DNA of 30,012 nucleotides from JAYGED01 sp046582565 (GTDB taxonomy: Bacteria; Pseudomonadota; Alphaproteobacteria; JAAXGF01). The position numbers and the translations under genes were made by a program. This document shows, piece by piece, positions 25,035-30,012 of the stretch (positions within the stretch are counted from its first letter, which is position 1; the number at the start of each line of letters is the position of its first letter). The stretch lies in the NCBI GenBank assembly GCA_046582565.1, contig JAYGED010000016.1:1-30012 (forward strand), given 5' to 3'. The notes beneath the pieces were generated by a model. It ran no database searches. It saw only the letters and a program-made list of their open reading frames with translations, and was not told the origin of the DNA.

Positions 25035-26211
25035 ATGGTGTATCGGTTTGGCGAGTATGTACTCGACCCGATGAAATATGAGCTTAAGCGCGCAGACCAA
25101 GAGGTTTCCGTGGAACCCCAGGTCTTCGATGTTCTCAAATATCTCATTGAAAACCGCGAACGGGTTGTCTCAAAGGATGACCTGATTGATGCGGTGTGGG
25201 GTGGACGCATCGTTTCGGATGCGACGCTTAGCAGCCGAATTAGCGCTGCGCGATCAGCGGTGGGTGACACCGGCGAAGCGCAATCCGTTATCCGGACAGT
25301 TCCAAAGCGAGGGTTTCAGTTCGTGATCGAACTTGAGGCTGAAAATCAAGCTCAAGTTGATCCCCATACTTCTAAACATCGTCAGAAAGTAAAATTCTGT
25401 GCCTCTCCAGATGGTACGCAGATTGCCTTTGCAACGACGGGAAGCGGGTATCCGTTAGTCAGGGCCGGGCTGGCTTACCCATCTGGAGCACGACTGGCAC
25501 AGTCCGGTCTGGCGGCCCTTTCTCGATGAACTCGGCAGTAATTTTCAGGTCACGCGTTATGACCAACGAGGCAATGGTCTCTCAGACTGGTCGGTTGCGA
25601 CATTTGATTTAGACCATTTCGTCGAAGACCTGGAGGCGGTCGTAGAGGCGGCGGGTTTGGAGAAATTTGCCTTGTATGGAATCTCCCAAGGCGCTCCGAT
25701 TTCGATCGCCTATGCAATTCGCAATCCGGAGCGCGTCAGCCATCTGATTTTACATGGCGGCTATGCGCTTGGGCGATTGGTCAGAGGTTCACTCGAAGAA
25801 AGAGAACAGGGCGAGGCACTTTTAACGCTGATTCGTTATGGTTGGGGCAAGGCGGGCAGCCCTTTCCTGAAAGCCTTTTCCTCCATGTACATCCCGGATG
25901 GGACGACAGAGCAGATTGAGTCTCTGGCGGCGTTGCAGCGGCAGACGACAACACCTGAAAACGCGGCGGACATTCGCAAGGCTATCGATAGTTTCGACGT
26001 AACAGGCCTGTTGGAAAATGTTTCAATGCCAACACTCGTCATTCATGCCCGCAACGACGGTGTGCATCCGCTCGATGAAGGCCGCACACTCGCAGCCGGC
26101 ATCAAAAATTCAGAATTTTTGATGCTGGAAAGCAACAATCACGTAATTCTTGACCATGAACCGGCGTGGGACGAGCTCTTTGACGGCATGAAAAGTTTCA
26201 TTCTCGAGTGA
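25035..26211 (+). pseudogene. Winged-helix (OmpR/CadC-type) domain fused to alpha/beta hydrolase, frameshifted
   Basis: The N-terminal part (about residues 1-100 from the ATG at 25035) is an OmpR/PhoB-type DNA-binding winged helix: FGEYVLDPMKYELKR, VEPQVFDVLKYLIENRERVVSKDDL, AVGDTGEAQSVIRTVPKRGFQF. After a linker comes an alpha/beta hydrolase: HDWHSPVWRPFLDEL, YDQRGNGLSDW, the nucleophile elbow GISQG, the acid in HARNDGVHP and a final NNHVILDHEPAWDEL. The first frame closes at 25529; the hydrolase frame is open from 25471 to 26211. The switch lies around 25464-25471 (gccgggctgg). The 1177-nt span is consistent with one extra base or two missing bases. The intact product would be about 390 residues. 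Such fusions occur in proteobacteria; ligand and target are unknown. It may be a sequence error or a true pseudogene. Confidence 0.85.
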
Positions 26212-26215
26212 AGGA

Positions 26216-26968
26216 TCAATCACCGAGATCAACCGTCCGGTAAGGTGCCTCGTCGGGCCTGCCGTCGGCGAAAAGCCAGACGGGATGCGAGTTTGGGGCG
26301 TCGGGCACGGCGATGAGAGAACTCGACACAGTGCCAAACCCATCCATCACCGAAACATTCATGGCGCTGTTGGAGTCATTGGAATCGGGGCCTTGATGGC
26401 TCGCCAGCAAGGCCTGCCATTCGGCCCAATCACCGCTATCGGGCGCGGGCGGCGTGGCGCGCTGGAACTGCGGCAGGTAATGGCGGATGCGCGGAGATGT
26501 CTGGTCATCCAGTTCAGCCGCGGTCAGCATGGACAGACCGGTGGGGACGGTGCTGCTCTCGATGGTCGCAGCACCTTCCCGGTTGCAGAGCAGATAAGCC
26601 TCACAGCGATCGGCGAGGACCAGGTTGAACGGGCGGTACAGCCCGGCGTCCAGAGCCGCCAAACCTTCCGCCGCGCTCGCCGCGCTGCCATGCGCCAGGG
26701 CCATGAGCGGTAACTCGCCCCGGCTGCGCAGGCCGGGCGTCGGCCCGAGCGATCCCCGGCGGTTCGATATGGCGGCGATCAGCCCCTGATCGTTGAGGCC
26801 GAGCCAAGTTCCCCCGGCGACAAGGTCCCGGCCGGCAACCACATCGGGCTGGTCCGGCCAATGGCGGCCGGGCGGCAGCGCTTCGCGCGTCAGCATTTCG
26901 TCGCGATTGGCGGCAACCAGCAAAGGCCATGCCTGGCCGGGCGATCGCAAGAGAACAATGGTACACAT
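26216..26968 (-). CDS. NRDE family protein (TANGO2-like)
   Basis: Protein of 250 residues of the NRDE/TANGO2 family (Ntn-hydrolase-like fold). It begins MCTIVLL, with a Cys at position 2 that is conserved in the family, followed by VAANRDEMLTRE, the motif that names it. Further signatures are DLVAGGTWLGLNDQGLIAAISNRR and a C-terminal DGFGTVSSSLIA. TANGO2-type proteins are implicated in haem or lipid handling, but the bacterial function is not settled. It is convergent with the hydrolase gene (4-bp gap) and divergent from the ATPase zeta subunit. Confidence 0.9.
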   Translation of the reverse strand: MCTIVLLRSPGQAWPLLVAANRDEMLTREALPPGRHWPDQPDVVAGRDLVAGGTWLGLNDQGLIAAISNRRGSLGPTPGLRSRGELPLMALAHGSAASAAEGLAALDAGLYRPFNLVLADRCEAYLLCNREGAATIESSTVPTGLSMLTAAELDDQTSPRIRHYLPQFQRATPPAPDSGDWAEWQALLASHQGPDSNDSNSAMNVSVMDGFGTVSSSLIAVPDAPNSHPVWLFADGRPDEAPYRTVDLGD

Positions 26969-27047
26969 AGATTATCCATACCCATGAAAGTCTTTGAGCG
27001 CTATATAATGACTCAACAGCACACAGCGAATTAAAAGGGCAAAGCCG

Positions 27048-27368
27048 ATGTCGGGTTTCAAAAAGCGAAAACAGGACGCGGAAAACCGCTTCCAACATGA
27101 TCAAGAGTTGGAATTCAAGGCCAATTCACGGCGCAACAAGCTGCTCGGCCTCTGGGCCGCGGAGCAGATGGGCCTTTCAGGCGAAGCTGCGGAAGCCTAT
27201 GCCAAGGACGTCGTGATTTCCGACTTCGACCGACCCGGCGATGAGGATGTCCTCGAGAAAGTGCTCGGGGACTTCACCAAAAAGGGCACCGACGTATCTT
27301 CGAGCAAGCTGCGTAAGGAAATGGACCGGCTGATGGACGTCGCCCGCGAGCAGGTCAAAAACGAATAG
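27048..27368 (+). CDS. ATPase inhibitor subunit zeta (DUF1476)
   Basis: Protein of 106 residues of the alphaproteobacterial zeta family, which in Paracoccus binds F1 and inhibits ATP hydrolysis. It has the basic-acidic N-terminal region (inhibitory segment) and the family core HDQELEFKANSRRNKLLGLWAAEQMG, then an amphipathic C-terminal part. The ATG at 27048 has AAGGG 8 nt upstream. A TATAAT at 27004-27009 could be its -10 element, though the -35 is poor. It normally lies near purB/purC/purS in this class, as here. Confidence 0.93.
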   Translation: MSGFKKRKQDAENRFQHDQELEFKANSRRNKLLGLWAAEQMGLSGEAAEAYAKDVVISDFDRPGDEDVLEKVLGDFTKKGTDVSSSKLRKEMDRLMDVAREQVKNE

Positions 27369-27418
27369 TGAGAAGTGAGAAGCTGTCAGCCATCAGCTTT
27401 CAGCAAGTAAGAATCCTA
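27369..27418. repeat. Degenerate heptad repeats facing the perfect array
   Basis: Two copies of TGAGAAG (27369-27382) are followed by CTGTCAG, CCATCAG and CTTTCAG (27383-27403), which are degenerate copies of the array unit in inverted orientation (CTATCAG being the complement of CTGATAG). CAGCAAGTA at 27401-27409 is the exact inverse of the purB 3' end at 27516-27524. The stretch can fold back on the array. Confidence 0.75.
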
Positions 27419-27513
27419 AGCTGATAGCTGATAGCTGATAGCTGATAGCTGATAGCTGATAGCTGATAGCTGATAGCTGATAGCTGATAGCTGATAGCTG
27501 ATAGCTGATAGCT
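27419..27513. repeat. Heptamer tandem repeat, 13 perfect copies of AGCTGAT
   Basis: Thirteen uninterrupted copies of AGCTGAT (27419-27509) plus AGCT, 95 bp without a mismatch. It fills the gap between the convergent zeta-subunit and purB genes and ends 2 bp before the purB stop codon. Perfect identity implies recent expansion, so copy number probably varies between strains. Read on either strand it contains AGCT palindromes every 7 bp. Confidence 0.98.
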
Positions 27514-27514
27514 T

Positions 27515-28828
27515 CTACTTGCTGCCGAACACCCGCTCGAAGATCACATCCACATGACGGGTGTGATAGGCCGGGTCGAACAGCGCGGCCAGATCGGTGC
27601 CGTTCAGGGTGCCGCTCACCTCGGGATCGGCGTTAAGTCGGTCGAGGAAAGCTCCACCCTCTTCCCACACCGCCATGGCATTGCGCTGAACCGCCGCATA
27701 GGCCGCCTCGCGCGATAGACCCGCCTGGGTCAGGGCGAGCAACACGCGCTGGGAATAGACCAGGCCGCCGAGCCGTTCGAGATTGGCCGCCATGGCCTCG
27801 GGGTGAACCACCAGCTTATCGATAACGCCGGTCAGGCGATGAAGCGCGAAATCGAGGGTCACCGTCGCATCCGGGCCGATCATGCGCTCCACGGATGAAT
27901 GCGAGATATCGCGCTCATGCCACAGGGCGACGTTCTCAAGCGCCGGCGTCACGGCGGACCGCACCAACCGGGCGAGACCGGTCAGGTTCTCCGTCAATAT
28001 CGGGTTGCGCTTATGGGGCATGGCCGACGAGCCCTTCTGGCCGGCTGAGAAATACTCCTCGGCCTCGCGCACTTCACTGCGTTGCAGATGGCGTATCTCG
28101 ATGGCCAGGTTCTCAATCGAGGCGGCGATCACGCCGAGGGTGGCGAAAAAAGCCGCATGGCGATCGCGGGGTATGACCTGGGTCGAGACCGGCTCGACGG
28201 CGAGACCAAGCTTTTCCGCCACATGGGCCTCGACCGCGGGATCCACATTGGCGAAGGTGCCCACCGCGCCTGATATGGCGCAGGTAGCGATTTCCACCCG
28301 CGCCGTCAGCAACCGGTCACGGCCCCGTTTAAAGGCGGCGTAATGGCCAGCCAGCTTGACGCCGAAGGTCGTCGGCTCGGCGTGAATGGCATGGCTGCGA
28401 CCGACACAAATGGTGAGCTTATGCTCCACGGCCCGGCGCTCAAGCACCGCGAGCAGGGCGTCCATGTCGGCGAGCAGAATATCGGCGGCGCGGCTGAGCT
28501 GCACGGCAAGGCAGGTATCCAAAACGTCCGACGAGGTCATGCCCTGGTGCAGATAGCGCGCCTCGGGGCCGATCTTTTCCGACAGCCAGGTGAGATATGC
28601 GATGACATCGTGATGAACGACTCGCTCTATGGCGTCGATGGCGTCGATATCGACCGCCGCCATGGCGGGCTTGCCTCTCTTCCAGATCGCCGCCGCCGCC
28701 TCGGGCGGTATAACGCCGAGGTCAGCCAGGGCATCGGCGGCGTGGGCCTCGATTTCGAACCAGATACGAAACCGTTCCTCCGCAGCCCACAGAGCGACCA
28801 TTTCCTCTCGGCTATAACGCACTATCAT
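27515..28828 (-). CDS. purB: Adenylosuccinate lyase
   Basis: Fumarase/aspartase-superfamily enzyme of 437 residues that cleaves SAICAR and adenylosuccinate, releasing fumarate. Landmarks: YLHQGMTSSDVLDTCLAVQL, the VGRSHAIHAEPTTFG active-site stretch, and the family signature GSSAMPHKRNP with the catalytic serine. The ATG at 28828 (GAGAG upstream) gives a normal N-terminus IVRYSREEMVALW; a TTG at 28837 is less likely. Its stop (27515-27517) touches the heptamer array, and it is convergent with the zeta subunit. Confidence 0.96.
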   Translation of the reverse strand: MIVRYSREEMVALWAAEERFRIWFEIEAHAADALADLGVIPPEAAAAIWKRGKPAMAAVDIDAIDAIERVVHHDVIAYLTWLSEKIGPEARYLHQGMTSSDVLDTCLAVQLSRAADILLADMDALLAVLERRAVEHKLTICVGRSHAIHAEPTTFGVKLAGHYAAFKRGRDRLLTARVEIATCAISGAVGTFANVDPAVEAHVAEKLGLAVEPVSTQVIPRDRHAAFFATLGVIAASIENLAIEIRHLQRSEVREAEEYFSAGQKGSSAMPHKRNPILTENLTGLARLVRSAVTPALENVALWHERDISHSSVERMIGPDATVTLDFALHRLTGVIDKLVVHPEAMAANLERLGGLVYSQRVLLALTQAGLSREAAYAAVQRNAMAVWEEGGAFLDRLNADPEVSGTLNGTDLAALFDPAYHTRHVDVIFERVFGSK

Positions 28829-28961
28829 CTCTCTCAATCTTCCTATTCCGCTTGGGCGCGCAACTTAGCATATTTCGCACAGAGGGCGCATTTTGCGTTC
28901 GGTTCAACCGTGTTTGTCCTATTCCTTAACCATGACGAACCACGGAACAATGAGTACAAAT

Positions 28962-28990
28962 TTGACATTTCCATTGATTATATGTACACT
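28962..28990 (+). promoter_or_regulatory. brnTA promoter
   Basis: TTGACA (28962-28967, perfect -35), a 17-bp spacer and TACACT (28985-28990). Transcription would start near 28997, about 12 nt before the toxin ATG. The -10 lies inside a palindrome, as expected for an autorepressed toxin-antitoxin operon. Confidence 0.65.
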
Positions 28991-28998
28991 TGTACATA
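28981..28998. promoter_or_regulatory. Candidate BrnA operator
   Basis: TATGTACA-CT-TGTACATA, a perfect inverted repeat with 8-bp arms, covering the -10 element of brnTA. The antitoxin is a ribbon-helix-helix-like DNA-binding protein, and BrnA is known in Brucella to repress its own promoter, so this is its likely site. The core TGTACA-N2-TGTACA also occurs at 16544-16557. Confidence 0.65.
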
Positions 28999-29008
28999 CT
29001 ATTTTAAT

Positions 29009-29284
29009 ATGCTGTTTGAATGGGATGAGAACAAGCGCGAAAGCAACCTTCAAAAACACGGTGTGGATTTTGTCCGGGCCGTGAAAATCTTCTCCAATCC
29101 CATCCTGGAACGTCTTGATGACCGTGAAGATTACGGTGAGGACAGATGGATCGCCATCGGGCATTGGCAGGACAATTACATGGTTGTTATTACCACACGA
29201 CGTGGAGAAAACCGCCGGATTATCTCGGCGTGGAAAGCAGGAAGAAATGAGCATGAAGAATATAAAAACCGTATCTTTGGATGA
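29009..29284 (+). CDS. brnT: BrnT family toxin
   Basis: Type II toxin of 91 residues with the RelE/BrnT-like fold, an RNase that blocks translation. Family sequence: MLFEWDENKRESNLQKHGVDF at the N-terminus, FSNPILERLDDREDYGEDRWIAIG in the middle and RIISAWKAGRNEHEEYKNRIFG at the end. The ATG at 29009 is chosen because it begins the family domain and lies just after the promoter; the frame is open to 28343 but that runs through purB antisense. No Shine-Dalgarno is visible. It overlaps the antitoxin gene by 38 bp. Confidence 0.93.
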   Translation: MLFEWDENKRESNLQKHGVDFVRAVKIFSNPILERLDDREDYGEDRWIAIGHWQDNYMVVITTRRGENRRIISAWKAGRNEHEEYKNRIFG

Positions 29285-29525
29285 TGTGGTGTCAATGGAA
29301 GACCGGACCCGCGAAGATGCTCCCGCAGGCATCCCCATGGATGCGGACTTCTGGAAAACTGCAAGAGTGGTTCTTCCTCAAAGCCCAAAAGAACGCCTCA
29401 CGGTGCGGTTTGACCGAGACGTTGTACGATGGTTCAAGGCCGGGGGTCGAGGCTATCAAACCCGGATGAATGCCGTTCTCAGATCGTATTTCGAAGCGCA
29501 TGAGAACAACCGGACTGAGCCTTGA
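29247..29525 (+). CDS. brnA: BrnA family antitoxin
   Basis: Antitoxin of 92 residues that binds BrnT and represses the operon. The N-terminal half is acidic and probably the toxin-binding part. The C-terminal half holds the ribbon-helix-helix-like DNA-binding motif: LTVRFDRDVVRWFKAGGRGYQ and TRMNAVLRSYFEAH. The ATG at 29247 follows AGGA by about 5 nt; Met3 at 29253 is an alternative. The toxin gene comes first and the antitoxin second, normal for BrnTA. Confidence 0.92.
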   Translation: MSMKNIKTVSLDDVVSMEDRTREDAPAGIPMDADFWKTARVVLPQSPKERLTVRFDRDVVRWFKAGGRGYQTRMNAVLRSYFEAHENNRTEP

Positions 29526-29655
29526 ATTCGCAATTCTAGGGAACCCTAAATTTATCCGCTCCAGTCTCCTAACGACGAACTCACGCAGGCTTGAATTGCT
29601 TGTGTTGCCCTGGTCGCTCACAGTAATGGCTCAGACAACTGCAACCGGGTTTGCC

Positions 29656-30012
29656 ATGGCCTTGCCTCGACTGTATCTCGTTCTCGTGCTGCTGATCATC
29701 GGCCTTTATGCGTCGGATGCTCCGGCGGCGCCCGGCGACCGCTGGCAGTATGAGTGGCCCAAGACCGATTTCACCATCACCTCGATCGATCTCGCCGAAA
29801 TCTTCTCGGGCGGGCCGCCCAAGGATGGCATTCCCTCGATCGACGACCCCAGCTTCGTCGCCATCGAGGACGCCGTGCTGGAAGATATCGAGCCGGTCAT
29901 CGGGCTCAATGTGGGCGACGATTTTCGCGCCTATCCCCTGCAGGTCTTGATGTGGCATGAAATTGTCAATGACGTGGTCGGCGGCGTTCCCGTGACCGTG
30001 ACCTTTTGCCCG
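29656..30012 (+). CDS. DUF3179 domain-containing exported protein, N-terminal part (cut by window edge)
   Basis: The 119 visible residues begin with a signal peptide (core LYLVLVLLIIGLYA, small residues APAA near cleavage) and continue with the DUF3179 opening: SGGPPKDGIPSIDDPSFV, PVIGLNVGDDFRAYPLQVLMWHEIVND and VTVTFCP at the edge, where the family's conserved cysteine appears. The function of the family is unknown. The ATG at 29656 gives a compact signal peptide; an in-frame ATG at 29626 would add ten residues, and neither has a strong ribosome-binding site. It follows the brnTA pair by 130 bp. Confidence 0.88.
   Translation, partial: MALPRLYLVLVLLIIGLYASDAPAAPGDRWQYEWPKTDFTITSIDLAEIFSGGPPKDGIPSIDDPSFVAIEDAVLEDIEPVIGLNVGDDFRAYPLQVLMWHEIVNDVVGGVPVTVTFCP

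Noticed and set aside
27419..27513. CRISPR-like array
   Set aside because: The repeats are 7 bp with no spacers, so it is a simple tandem repeat.
28343..29008. Long upstream extension of the BrnT ORF
   Set aside because: It runs antisense through purB and across the brnTA promoter; the family domain begins at 29009.

Overview
The window is GC-rich, gene-dense chromosomal DNA of an alphaproteobacterium. The class is supported by the order purB - ATPase zeta subunit - purC - purS ... purQ - purL - bolA - grxD, by the zeta subunit itself (DUF1476, an alphaproteobacterial family), and by an RNase E with an acidic insert in its S1 region and an Arg-rich tail. The order is uncertain, perhaps Rhodospirillales-like. 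I see no rRNA, tRNA, CRISPR array, insertion sequence or prophage. Three genes carry one apparent frameshift each, which suggests either an assembly with uncorrected small indels or recent gene decay.

Layout. 1-768: 5' half of glpK (minus), running off the left edge, 5 bp behind an exported M48 metalloprotease with TPR repeats (774-2117, minus). 2149-4934: divergent lipoprotein gamma-glutamyltransferase homologue and a class I aminotransferase. 4980-7523: RNase E (minus). 8061-11759: N-acetylmuramoyl-L-alanine amidase and PBP1A (cell wall). 11936-12872: a GFA-family protein and a small exported protein (minus). 13050-15546: prfB with its programmed +1 frameshift, then a class III aminotransferase. 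15524-16488: CDF-type cation transporter and ArsR zinc sensor (minus), divergent from a frameshifted SHOCT-domain protein (16653-16980).

16985-20842 (minus) reads purQ-purL-bolA-grxD-DOPA dioxygenase-like. 20945-23538 is a LysR regulator divergent from doxX, a frameshifted nitroreductase and an exported cupin. 23583-24586 (minus) is purC-purS. The LysR/DoxX block therefore separates purS from purQ, which usually adjoin in this class. 24731-26968 holds a small unknown gene, a frameshifted fusion of winged helix and alpha/beta hydrolase, and an NRDE protein. 27048-28828 is the convergent pair zeta subunit / purB, separated by 13 perfect copies of a heptamer. 29009-29525 is a BrnT-BrnA toxin-antitoxin pair with a palindrome over its promoter. 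A DUF3179 gene runs off the right edge.

How the genes work together: purC, purS, purQ, purL and purB cover formylglycinamide-ribonucleotide amidation, SAICAR synthesis and the adenylosuccinate lyase steps. bolA/grxD form an iron-sulfur pair. The arsR/CDF pair is a metal-efflux unit with visible operator candidates. The most notable non-gene signals are the heptamer array, the same TGTACA-N2-TGTACA palindrome at two unrelated promoters, a terminator hairpin just before purC, and the prfB frameshift site.
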